Below are positions 23,916 through 33,924 of a DNA stretch of 41,721 nucleotides, in pieces (the first letter of the stretch is position 1; each line of letters opens with the position of its first letter). The notes below the pieces were generated by a model. The model was not told the origin of the DNA. It searched no databases and worked only from the letters and a program-made list of their open reading frames with translations. The position numbers were made by a program, and so were the translations under genes. The stretch is from Scedosporium boydii (Eukaryota > Ascomycota > Sordariomycetes > Microascales > Microascaceae), in NCBI GenBank assembly GCA_002221725.1, contig NJFT01000293.1, positions 1 to 41,721 on the forward strand, given 5' to 3'.

Positions 23916-25971
23916 CCACATGCAACGACCATGGACGGGGATAGTCACCAAGTCTACCTCATCGCTCGCCCTTTTCTACCATATTTTTAATATCGAGTAT
24001 TCGATGCATGCGTATATCCTCCCCGCTAGTCCGGAGCCGGGGCACGCCCTCGGCCCCAATATTGACGGGCGGCGGATATCGACCATGGTATTGACTACCA
24101 TCATAGCGGTGCCGGCAGCGCCAACCATTCAGTATTGGAACTTGAAGCATCATCTGGCGCATACCCTGTTTTTCGTTTCCTTTGTCACACCCCCCCTAAA
24201 AGTTTGGTTTTCTTTGATGATAGGCACGGCCTGAAGGCGGAAAGTTTGAGTTCTCGGTTCATTGAGCGCAAGCCTCCTCTTAATACCTCATTATACCCCC
24301 CACCCCCTTCCATAGACAGGATTTGGCACAACCTCTCAGAACAAAACGCGCAGCTTCGTTGTCCATTTTTTTTCCTCTTCCTCTTTTCTTATATCACCTT
24401 AGACCACTCTCCACACCCATGACTGCATCTTGTCTCCGGCACCTTGTTTAGGTGCCTTGATTTCCTTGTTTCAAGTGTCTATGTCTCTTTATTTATTTTA
24501 TTTATTCCATTTTTGGTTCCTTTTCATGCAAGAAAAAAAAGGGTGGATGACCCCCTTGTTTACGAAGAAGTGAGGAAAAAACGGGAAAGCGGACGGCGCG
24601 AAGAAACTGATGGAAAACGTGTTTTTACAAAAATGAAGAACGGGAAAACAACAAAAACGGCATTAGAGAAACGCAGCAGCAACACGCAGAGTCACGGCCT
24701 TTTTTTTGGGAGATATCTTGTTTTCTTTTTTTTTTCTTTCCTGTTCTGGAGGTGGTCTCTCTCTTTTTTTTGTTTTGGTTTCTGTTTTCCATGTATATCA
24801 TGTTCTATTCTATATCCTCGTTTGCCAAAACCTTCTCGGAGGAAGGAAATCGAGCTGGCGCCGACGTTTCTCGGGGGCCTTTCCCTTTTCTTTCCGCGGG
24901 CGACGGGGCGACACTTTTTAGAAACGGTGGAGAGAGAGGTTTCTTTCTTTTTGCTTTTCTTTGCTTTTTTTTGTTCTTTGGGTTTTCTAGACGGTTGTGG
25001 GTTAATTGATCGAGCTCGAGCTTCTTAAATTGGATAGCAAAATGGAATCACGGTATTCTTCTTTTCCTTTTGTGCAAGGAGAGAGAATGCTCTATTTCAC
25101 TTTTGAAGATGGCTACTTTCGTCTTTTTAGGTGCTTATGTGTATATGTCCTTGAACGGGAATATTTCCGTGGGCTCGGCGGAAACCTCGATTCCACACCC
25201 CCGTCCCGCGTATTAGGACGAAGGGGTGAGGTATATAAGAAGGATGGCAATGAGAAACGAAGTGACGATGGTGGCTTGTTCCTGCGTGGGGGTTTATGCA
25301 AGTCTCATCCGATGTCATCTAATCGAGTGCAACTGCTTAGGTATGAAGTCGGTCTCCCACAACTGTATTGAGCTAGAACGAGACTTTCTAAGGTGAATCA
25401 ACGAGTCCGCCGATCTAGAGTCTCTATTGAGCGAAAAAAAGAAACAAGAACAAAAAAAAAGGAAGGAAAGAAAAGCAAGCTATGATACATGACTGACGAA
25501 TCGTCAGGATAAGGGCGACGCAGCGAAGGAAACACAAAACATCAGAGAGCCAGGACTTCGTTAATACATACACACATGCTTGATTGCTTCAATTGTGAAA
25601 AGACAAGAAGGAAACATCAATAAAAAAAAGAAAAGAAAAGAATATCCACTAAAACGTCCCTTCCGCCGCCGACTCCGTTTTTCCTGTCCCTTCGTTTCTG
25701 ATGTTCGTGTAAATTCATGCATTTCGATAATTCATGGCGTAGCGGTTGTGCGTGAGAAAAGTCTTCTCCAAGGCTGTGCAAGTGCGGAGGTGTTTGGAAA
25801 GTCAAAAAGTACGTATGAAGTGTAAGAGGTATGAAAGCCAGAAAAAAAAGGAGAGTGTGTGAGGATGTGGTAACCTCAGTAAAATGTGGAAGAGTAGAAA
25901 CTGTGGAGTAGGGAGAGTAGGGAGAGTAGGGAGAGGAGGTGGGTATCATGATCGTTCTCCGATCTTCAGCA
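23916..25971. other. Convergent 3' intergenic region between sfp1 and the kelch-BTB gene
   Basis: About 2 kb without a supported gene. The + strand is strikingly T-rich (24350-25000), with many TTTTCTTT runs, and A-rich further right (25430-25650). An open frame of 194 codons at 24444-25028 is Phe/Leu/Ser low-complexity translation of these tracts and is not credited. A 9-bp tandem repeat sits next to the kelch-BTB stop. Confidence 0.55.
25906..25932 (+). repeat. Three perfect tandem copies of a 9-bp unit GAGTAGGGA
   Basis: GAGTAGGGA repeats exactly three times, about 40 bp beyond the stop codon of the kelch-BTB gene and so probably in its 3' untranslated region. Confidence 0.85.
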
Positions 25972-28433
25972 TCAATTCATCTCCATGCCATCATCATCTT
26001 CCAACTCCGACTCCATCAATTGCGTCTGTTGACTGCTCACACTCGCCTTACGAGCCCGCAGGGAGTTGGGATCACCGAATCCGGCGCCTTTCAGCCCCTC
26101 GACAAACTCGAGTTCCTCACCCCCGACCACACGGCCCTCCATGTCGACCTCTTGGGAGAGCTCGACAAGGGCCGTTCTTGGGAGATGCAAGAAACCTGCG
26201 GTGCGGACGATGCGGCCCCAATGAGTCAAACAGAATGATGCCGCGCGCTTCCGTAGCCACTCCTCGTTGGCAAGCCCGGCGCAATACCAGGTGACGCAGG
26301 CGTGATCCACGTCTAGTTCCTTGGATAGCCTATTTACACACAGTAGACGCAGGTGAGGGATGCCATATATGTTGGACATCACGAGCAGACCGGCTACGTC
26401 CGACAGGTTCGTAACCGCTCCGCTTTCCTCGTCCGTGGTACCGTGAATGCTGTCCGTGTATAAGTAAAGGATGAACGCCTTTACTACGCTGTAAGGTTCG
26501 GGGATGTGCATCTTCTTCGTATGGAACTCGGCCATTTGGGAGTTGTAGAGTCGCGCGAAATGGGGCCAACGGGCTTGAAGGATTAATTTATGAACGTATA
26601 TGGGCTCCGACGTAGGCGCGTCCGGTGAAAGCCAGTTCTCGCCGGTGCTGACATCGCCTGCGTGAGCGAGGCTCGTCGAGAATATATCGTGTTCCTGGAT
26701 ATCGCCAGCGAGTGCTGTTATGACGAAATCTGTACCGCTGCCACTCTCTGGAGGCTGGTTAAAAAGCTTCGCAAGATCCGCGCCGAGTCCGCGAGAAGGT
26801 TGATCTACGACTCGCGCAACGGAGCGCCGCGTCTCGTGTCTAGGGTCCGGGGCAGCACTATTTCCCAAGAAGCCGTAGCGACGAAGATCGATTTCCATAA
26901 TATCACTATGAGGTGTGTAAGAAACGTGTTAGGAATCTGTGACAGCCACCAAGCCTCATCATCGATGGGGGCGGTCTTACCTCAGATACTCCTCGTACCC
27001 ATTAGGTCCAAGGTCATTTAGAGCGGGTTCCGTAGGGCAGCCAAGGAGCCACGCCTTCGTACCCTCCTCATTCATAGTGCAATAATGCCACCTATAACCT
27101 GTCTTGAAAACCTCTTGACCCTCGGCGAGCTTCTGCCAGCGGAGGGTCCCAAGGTCCAACGCAGACAGAGAACAGAGGTTGGATGTGATTGTGGCAGCTG
27201 GAGTCTGGAAATCGAGCAACGTTCCCGAGGAGTAGACATGGAAGTGATAACCTTGGCCTTGCGATGGGATATTCGCACCGGAGATGAACTTGAGAGAGGA
27301 TATAGCCCCAGGCGCCATGGGTGAGTAGGATTGAAGTTGGAATGAAGGAGGGTTAACCTGCGCAGTCCGGGAGTTGGCAGCGTAACCAGAAGTTCCAACG
27401 ACAGCTGGTTGCGAATACGGCGTTCGTGGAGACCCAATCGCCCGACTTGAGACAGAATGGCGGTCAAAAGTACCAATTTGAGGCGAGGACTCAAACGCTG
27501 GATTCCCTTTCAAATCGAGCCAGTACAGTTCACCAACTTTATCCATGTCTTGACTTAGCCCCCCGAAGATCCACACCCTCTCGCCCCAGATGTAAGCGGA
27601 ATGATCGAATCTTGCCACGAATCTCCAAGAACGAGACCACGTATAGGTCTTGAGATCAAGAAAGCAGATATCGTCAAGAACATAGTTATCGCGGCCGGTT
27701 ATACCACCGATGACAAAAAGCTTGTCTTCATGAAGGACAGCAGCATGGCGTGCGCGGCCCTTGGGAATGTGACCGGAAACTTGAGGCTTTGTCCAGTGCG
27801 CAGTCTCGAGGTCGAAAATTATAAGGTCCGAGAGGTAGGCACGGTGCTCGTTCTCGCCGCCGAATACAAGGAGTTTGTTGCCCTGGTACAACGTTGCGGT
27901 ATGCCCTAGGCAACATCTCGGTCTTAGTGCGAGTCCAGCAGAAGTATAATAAAGAGACAACCGATAATAAAAGTGAAAGAAGATAAGCAGTTCGACTCAC
28001 CCATGCGGACGCCCGGAATATCCCCAAAGTTAGGAACAAGACTCCATTGATTGGTGGTAAGGTCGAGTCGTAGGACATGGTTGTAGACCTCGTCGGTGTA
28101 TTGATCGAATCCGCCAAAGGCGTAAATCTGATTGTTGCCGCAGTGTGTGACCGACGCATTGACAAGGCACGCCGGGCGATTACCCAGAGTACGAGTCACT
28201 CGAGGCCTGTAGCCATCCGTGATGCCCAGCTTTTTCAAGGGTGAATTCGGCATGATGTAAGTGTTGTTCGACGTTACGGAATTCGGTGTTCCGCTGCTGT
28301 TGGCAACGGCACTAGACGCAACAACGAGCTCGTTTCCGGTCGAGACAGAGGAGCCGGGATGTGAACTTTGGGAGGCAAGGGAGGAGATTCCGAAAAGGGA
28401 CGCATTTGGTCCAGGGGTCGATGGCTCGGCCAT
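25972..28433 (-). CDS. Kelch-BTB protein resembling Ral2 / LZTR1 (Ras-pathway regulator)
   Basis: Exons on the - strand: 28433-28001, 27905-26981 and 26904/26905-25972, with introns 28000-27906 and 26980-26906. Junctions RMGHTATLYQ and EYLSDIMEID close frame, giving 763 aa. From about residue 97 there are at least four kelch blades (IYAFGG, LLVFGG, LFVIGG, VWIFGG). A Ser/Pro-rich insert comes next, then a further blade-like segment (WHYCTMNEEGTKAWLLG). A BTB/POZ domain occupies about 510-645 (VHKLILQARWPHFARL) with a BACK-like tail to about 705. Kelch followed by BTB is the layout of human LZTR1, a CUL3 adaptor for Ras proteins, and as I recall of S. pombe Ral2, needed for Ras1 signalling. 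That role is inference; the domains are seen. The ATG at 28433 is the first in frame. The gene is divergent from cdc20. Confidence 0.85.
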
Positions 28434-29367
28434 GGTACCAGCGAACACCACAGTCAAGCTGGAATGCGTTATAGAATCATATTCTAGACGCGGTCACGAA
28501 GAGAGCTTGAATGCCGACCTAGAACCGGGTCCCTGAGTTTTGGAAGGCGAAGAGGAAGAAGACGGAAATTTGTGTGGAGCAAAAGTCAAAGTCATGCAAC
28601 GCAGGCTCAACCCGCCATTTGAGACTATGCAGTGACCATTTGGCATGCGCAGAGGTTATGACAATGGATGGAGGGACCAAGCCTCATGGATTTGCACAGG
28701 GAGAGAGCGAAAGTGGCGTTTAAAGTTGCAGGATGAAGTGTTTTGAATGCGCTTATTGGCTCCTTCCCCCTGCGCTGAATGGGTCTCAAGAAAAGTAAGG
28801 AGAAGAATCCGATAATTAGCCGACATTGCACGTGAGGTGGAATCGATGGAGCAACCGTCGTCTGCTCGTTGCTGGGTTAGCTATGGTGGGGCATCAAAGT
28901 AAATAAAAGGAGCTGGAAGCTCCCGAGCTATTCAACCTCTCTCTCTTCCTTTCTCCATCAGAACACTCTACATCCCGCTTCCTTTCACACATCCTTCTCT
29001 TCCCGCTCTTCCCTAAGCTTGAAGCTTGTCACACATCTTCAAATCCAAACAAGTCTTTCACAGAACGATTAAAAAGTCCATTAGATCTCTCCGCTGTTCA
29101 TCGGCCGCTTGATCGCCCCACCGACTTTCGAGGTCATTCTGCGCGAAGACAGACTACCTCTTTCGACATATCGAACAGAAACTGACGACGATAGATACTA
29201 ACCCAGAATAACTTCCAGGAACCATTAACTTGAGTCTCTTGGAGCTCGTTCGATACTTCGGAGCTCTCAACCTCAATTCACACCGCTGTCATCCCTCTAT
29301 AGAGACGATTGACTTACACGATCCATTTGGTGATACCTGCACAGCGTTACCACATCGGTTTATCAAG
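28434..29367. promoter_or_regulatory. Divergent promoter between the kelch-BTB gene and cdc20
   Basis: This 934-bp region should drive both genes. A CT-rich tract at about 28936-28960 is a typical fungal core-promoter and start-site signature for the + strand. GTAAATA at 28899-28905 fits the forkhead core RTAAAYA, of interest because budding-yeast CDC20 belongs to the forkhead-controlled mitotic cluster. ATTGG near 28750 is an inverted CCAAT. The last 138 bp stay open in the cdc20 frame but contain no ATG. Confidence 0.45.
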
Positions 29368-31194
29368 ATGGCTACTGCAGCTGTTTCAACACCCGTCAAG
29401 TCCCACACTGGACTCTTTTCTTCTCGCACCGCTGGCGGACGCATGCCTCTCACCCCGTCCCCTCGGCAACGAACCTCCACGGCAGTCGACTCCTCCCCCT
29501 TCACTCCCGATAAGCAGTCCAAGTCCATCTACAATGGCAACCTTGCGTCTCACTTTGCGAGGTCCAGCACCCATCGCGACTCGCCCAAGTCCAACATTGC
29601 CAGGGGAGTGAGCACTCCTCGCAAGGCTCTCGAGCTCGGCGTGTCTGATTTCGCCCTGACCGGAACCGGACTCGCCAAAACCCCTTCTAGTGCTAAGTCC
29701 AAGAAGGGAAGCCTAAGGCACAAGGCAAACAAGACGACCTTGACCTATGCTGCCGACAGGTTCATTCCCAACCGCGGTGCGAGCTCGGCAATCGCCAACG
29801 TTGGTTCTAGCAAACTTGACTTCGGCGAGAACAAGAGGCCCAAGAGCAACGGCAACGAGGGTTCGTCCGTCCTTGCTTCTGCCACAGATGATGCCATCTC
29901 TGCCCTAGAGGGCCTATCCCTCAACGATGATGAGACCACCAGCTACTCTCGCCCTTCTCCCAACACTGTTGCCTACCAAGACTCCCTCGCCAACGCGTGC
30001 GGTGTGAACCTCAACACTCGTATCCTCCAGTTCAAGCCAGCGCCCCCCGAGTCCTCTAAGCCCATTGACCTTCGCCAGCAGTACAACCGTCCTCTTAAGC
30101 CCGCCAATAGCTCTGCTCAGCTGAGGCGGCGGATTGCCACTGCTCCCGAGCGTGTCCTTGACGCTCCTGGTCTTATTGATGACTACTACCTCAATCTCCT
30201 TGACTGGAGCTCGGGCAACCAGGTTGCCATTGGTCTTGAGCGCAACGTCTACGTTTGGTCGGCCGATGAGGGTAATGTTAGCTGCCTCCTTGAAACCAGC
30301 CCCGATACCTACATTAGCAGTGTCAAGTGGTCCGGTGATGGCGCTTATGTTGGCGTTGGTCTTGGCACCGGCGAGGTCCAGATCTGGGATGTCGCTGAGG
30401 GTATCAAGGTCCGAAGCATGTTTGGCCACGACACCCGTGTAGGCGTCATGGGCTGGAACAAGCACATCCTTTCCACTGGTGCTCGTAGTGGTCTTGTTTT
30501 CAACCACGACGTCCGCATTGCCGAGCACAAGGTTGCCGAGCTTGTTTCCCACACCTCCGAGGTCTGCGGCCTCGAGTGGAGGTCCGATGGTGCTCAGCTC
30601 GCTACTGGCGGCAACGACAACCTCGTCTCCATCTGGGATGCTCGATCCTTGGCTGTGCCCAAGTTCACCAAGACCAACCACAAGGCTGCCGTGAAGGCTC
30701 TGGCCTGGTGCCCCTGGAACATGAACCTCCTTGCCACCGGCGGTGGTTCATACGATCGCCACATTCACTTCTGGAACTCGACCTCGGGTGCCCGCGTCAA
30801 CAGCATCGACACTGGCTCGCAAGTTACTAGCCTCCGATGGAGCCCCCATTACAGGGAGATTGTCAGCTCGAGCGGCTTCCCCGACAACTCCCTCAGCATC
30901 TGGAGCTACCCCACCCTGGTCCGCAATGTCGAGATCCCCGCTCACGAGAGCCGAGTCCTTCACAGCTGCCTCAGCCCTGACGGCCAGATGCTCGCCACTG
31001 CCGGTACGTTTAAACCTAACATGATCATATTTCTCGGAACTCCAAGGAATATTGGAACTAACGAAGTAATAGCTGCCGACGAGAGCTTGAAGTTCTGGAA
31101 GATTTTCGAGAAGAAGGCCGGCGCCTCCTCCAGCTCTTCCGCCAGCGGATCCAGTGGCAAGGGCGAGATGACCAAGCAAATGTCCATCCGATAA
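29368..31194 (+). CDS. cdc20: Anaphase-promoting complex activator Cdc20/Slp1 (WD40)
   Basis: Cdc20 recruits substrates such as securin and cyclin B to the APC/C and is the target of the spindle checkpoint. Exons 29368-31003 and 31073-31194; the intron is 31004-31072 (69 nt, branch ACTAAC). The product is 585 aa. The N-terminus has a CDK-like site (PLTPSPR). The C-box DRFIPNR is at 130-136. RILQFKPAPP from residue 218 fits the Mad2-interaction motif. A WD40 propeller begins near residue 271 (DYYLNLLDWSSGNQVAIGL), and the chain ends in the Ile-Arg tail (SIR) that docks on the APC/C. The Mad2-type motif and NLLDWSSGNQ favour Cdc20/Slp1 over Cdh1. The intron is a multiple of three with no stop, so an uninterrupted frame also runs through it. 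Splicing is preferred because it restores ATAADESLKFWK in the last blade. Confidence 0.95.
   Translation: MATAAVSTPVKSHTGLFSSRTAGGRMPLTPSPRQRTSTAVDSSPFTPDKQSKSIYNGNLASHFARSSTHRDSPKSNIARGVSTPRKALELGVSDFALTGTGLAKTPSSAKSKKGSLRHKANKTTLTYAADRFIPNRGASSAIANVGSSKLDFGENKRPKSNGNEGSSVLASATDDAISALEGLSLNDDETTSYSRPSPNTVAYQDSLANACGVNLNTRILQFKPAPPESSKPIDLRQQYNRPLKPANSSAQLRRRIATAPERVLDAPGLIDDYYLNLLDWSSGNQVAIGLERNVYVWSADEGNVSCLLETSPDTYISSVKWSGDGAYVGVGLGTGEVQIWDVAEGIKVRSMFGHDTRVGVMGWNKHILSTGARSGLVFNHDVRIAEHKVAELVSHTSEVCGLEWRSDGAQLATGGNDNLVSIWDARSLAVPKFTKTNHKAAVKALAWCPWNMNLLATGGGSYDRHIHFWNSTSGARVNSIDTGSQVTSLRWSPHYREIVSSSGFPDNSLSIWSYPTLVRNVEIPAHESRVLHSCLSPDGQMLATAGTFKPNMIIFLGTPRNIGTNEVIAADESLKFWKIFEKKAGASSSSSASGSSGKGEMTKQMSIR
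31004..31072 (+). other. Frame-preserving 69-nt intron of cdc20
   Basis: GTACGT donor, ACTAAC branch site and AATAG acceptor. Its length is divisible by three and no stop is in frame. Retention would therefore insert 23 residues (beginning GTFKPNM) into the last part of the WD40 propeller instead of ending translation. Confidence 0.85.
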
Positions 31195-32265
31195 ACTCCA
31201 CGATCATCAAATCCATGATCACGTCCGGTAGGTATATCTCTTATTATTAAGGTACGGACAAATGGGATACCGGTCAGGGCAACGGTCGGGTTTTGATCTT
31301 CAGCGAGGCGTTGAGGAGTTCTTCCCGGCAAAGTCCAGAACGCAACAAGGACGGGGAACATTGTTTTATTTTTTGCTTTCCCTCTCCAGGATCGGGTTCC
31401 AGACAACGAACACAAATGGATTAGTTTGGTCATGAGTTTATGAGTATGATATCCAAGAAAGGACTTATTACGTTGTACAAGCATCGATGATAGCATAGTT
31501 CACACCAGAATGGACTGGGATTAATTAATACATGCATGGCCTTGATGGCCCACATGTGAAACTTACAATCCACGGCGCCCATCAAGATGATAACATCAAA
31601 ATCTGTACGGGAATTACAATCATACCGTCAAGAAGGTAATAATTTTTTAGTTGAACAGTCATCAGGATGTTGACTTGGAGATCCAAGGATGTCGATCGCT
31701 CCTGGAGTTTAGCGCAGGAGTCTAGGCGTTCTGGGGCAAGTTCAAAGCCCAAGATGACTAATCGAGCGCTGCGTTCTGAGGTGATAGCCTTGTCAAAATC
31801 CAACAGACCCAACGAACTCTCCCCACTACACACTCATAGGGCCAAACTCCACCATATATCCCAAGCTGTCCATACTACATACTACGTCGAGACACACCCC
31901 GATTCTAAAGTCGCATCCCATTCCACAGTGACTGCATTCCACCCAAGGCCAGTACGATTAAATACAACGGCCTGCAACACACAGAGTTCAATCCAGCCAC
32001 GGACGCGTGTGGCTTGGGAGCTCTCTACCTGGTAACCTTCAGATAGCAACAGACACAATCCAGCGATCACATTCCTCGACTGAAAGCGTGTGCGCCAGCG
32101 ACGACAGCATACCTCGACGGAAGCTTTTCTCGCCTTGGACTCGCATCTCGTTCCTTCCCACCTACTTTCCCACTTGCCGCCCAACCACGCCTCGCGCCGC
32201 CTAAATAACCCACATCCCGCCACCCACCTTGCTATCATCAGAAATCCATCGAATCGACTGTCGCA
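31195..32265. other. Intergenic region between cdc20 and toa1
   Basis: About 1.07 kb holding the cdc20 3' end and the toa1 promoter. No gene is supported. The DNA from 32100 to 32265 is C-rich (CCCACCTACTTTCCCACTTG and similar), consistent with a fungal promoter/leader directly before the toa1 ATG. Confidence 0.5.
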
Positions 32266-33924
32266 ATGTCGAACGCAGTGGTTGGAACGGTTTACGACCA
32301 AATAATCAAGGACGTCATTGAGAGCTCTCGAGTTGATTTCGAGGAGGGTGGCGTTGACGAGTGCGTTTTGGACGAGCTCCGAGAAGTAGGTACTGTTTCG
32401 TTAGTTTTTTTACCCCTTCAACCTTCAGGAATGTGACCATGCGCGTCTGCCATCGCTTGGCCCGGATCGAGTTTCCTCTTGGAAACTAAGAATAGTTGGC
32501 TTGGGGTCGAAGATATATGTGGGAATGTGATCGTCTTGCAGCATGAATATTAAATGTGGTGGTGAGGGTCGTCATCGCTCTGGGTCATATTGGGCGGGTC
32601 GAGAACCACAGGAATTGGGGAGAGCAAGGGGCCTGAGGGGGCGAGCCAGCATTATTTGGGTCTTTTTAAGCACAATTCCCCTCTCCCCCTCCTTGGTCCG
32701 ACTGCTGCCTGTTCCCACTCTTACCGCGTGTGATTGGTTCGCTTATTATGCCGCTTGCGGAACACACGTTTTCGTCCTCACGCTGTCACTCTCACTCTCA
32801 CCCTCACCCTCACTCACTTCATCAAGCCTCGTCTAAGACGAGCGGGCCCCTGTGTCATTTTGAATGCTCTCGATTGTATCTTTGTATACTAATGATGAAT
32901 TAATAGGGCTGGCAAAAGAAGCTTTCTCAACTTAGAGTTGCGGAATTTCCTTGGGATCCTAAGCCCGATGCAGTTGTTCCCCCTCCAGTTTCCCTTCCCA
33001 ATGTTGGCAATGTCGCCTTTGCCCAACAACAACTAAGCCCTCAGCCTGGCGCTCAAGCCTTACCCCTACCTGTTATTCCCGCTGCGGCGAATGGACAGCC
33101 TCTTCAAGGCGATGTCAAAATGGAGCCAGACATCAAGCAGGAGCCTGGTCTGCACCCCAACATGGTGCCTGGCATCCCCACGGATTCTCGAAGCGTCGCC
33201 GCCGCCCGTGCGTCCCAAGCCCTCCAGAAGAACTACGGAAATAGGGCTACTAGTTCTATCAATGCCATACAGGCTGGGATGACGGCGCAGGCTCAAGGCC
33301 TCAATGGCCACAATGCCAATCCCCAGGGTTATCCGCAGAACCCGCCGGGACATCTGCCCATGCCCCAAACTGATGGAGCCGATGAGGCCCAAGTTGAAGG
33401 CGTCTTGATGAATCGCAATGCCGACGGCGAAATGGTCGAGATGGGGCGCTTCGATATCGACCGTATGCTGCATGAGCAGATAATGGCCAAGGCCAAGAGT
33501 ATGGAAGGCGGAGGCTTCATGGTCCCCCTCCAAGAGGCCGTCAAGCACCCGTCCAAGGTTAGAAGACAGAAGAAGGCAGGCATTGCCCAGGTTGACGGAG
33601 AGGATGAGGATGACGAAGATGCGATAAACTCCGATCTTGATGACACAGACGATGACCGGGAGGACTCGGATGTGGATGATGATGGCCTTAGTCATATGAT
33701 GCTCTGCATGTATGACAAGGTCCAGCGAGTCAGGAATAAGTGGTACGTTCCCTCCTTGCCTTGATCAATATTGATGACCCCATGATCCCATCCCCCTTTT
33801 TTGAGTTGATTGAATTTTATGTGCTAATGATTCATACAGGAAGTGTACTCTCAAGGATGGTGTTCTTACTGTCAATGGCAAGGAATACCTTTTCCACAAG
33901 GCCACTGGCGAGTACGAGTGGTAG
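32266..33924 (+). CDS. toa1: Transcription initiation factor TFIIA large subunit (Toa1, alpha/beta)
   Basis: TFIIA binds TBP on TATA DNA and stabilises the RNA polymerase II preinitiation complex. Exons 32266-32385, 32907-33742 and 33840-33924; introns 32386-32906 (521 nt) and 33743-33839. All junctions keep frame (DELREGWQKKL, RNKWKCTLKDG), giving 346 aa. The N-terminal helical domain reads VYDQIIKDVIESSRVDFEEGG and continues to AEFPWDP. A Pro/Gln/Asn-rich linker follows, then an acidic run (about 271-300, EDEDDEDAINSDLDDTDDD) typical of the family. The C-terminal beta-barrel strand region ends in GEYEW, like the terminal Trp of yeast and human homologues. Length is slightly above yeast Toa1 (286 aa). 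The start is the first ATG of the exon and matches the family N-terminus. Confidence 0.95.
32386..32906 (+). other. Long first intron of toa1 with a CT-rich microsatellite
   Basis: At 521 nt it is far longer than most other introns here (mostly 60-100 nt). It starts GTAGGT and ends AATAG, and splits the N-terminal helical domain after codon 40. A (CTCAC/CTCTCA)-type tract lies at about 32780-32818. An open frame of 97 codons inside it (32543-32836) has no recognisable domain. Confidence 0.75.

Noticed and set aside
24444..25028. 194-codon frame after sfp1, looking like a membrane protein
   Set aside because: Hydrophobicity comes from poly-T tracts on the + strand. There is no family pattern or codon bias.
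29914..30681. 255-codon antisense frame inside cdc20
   Set aside because: A shadow frame caused by strong C-ending codon bias of cdc20 on the other strand; no domain.
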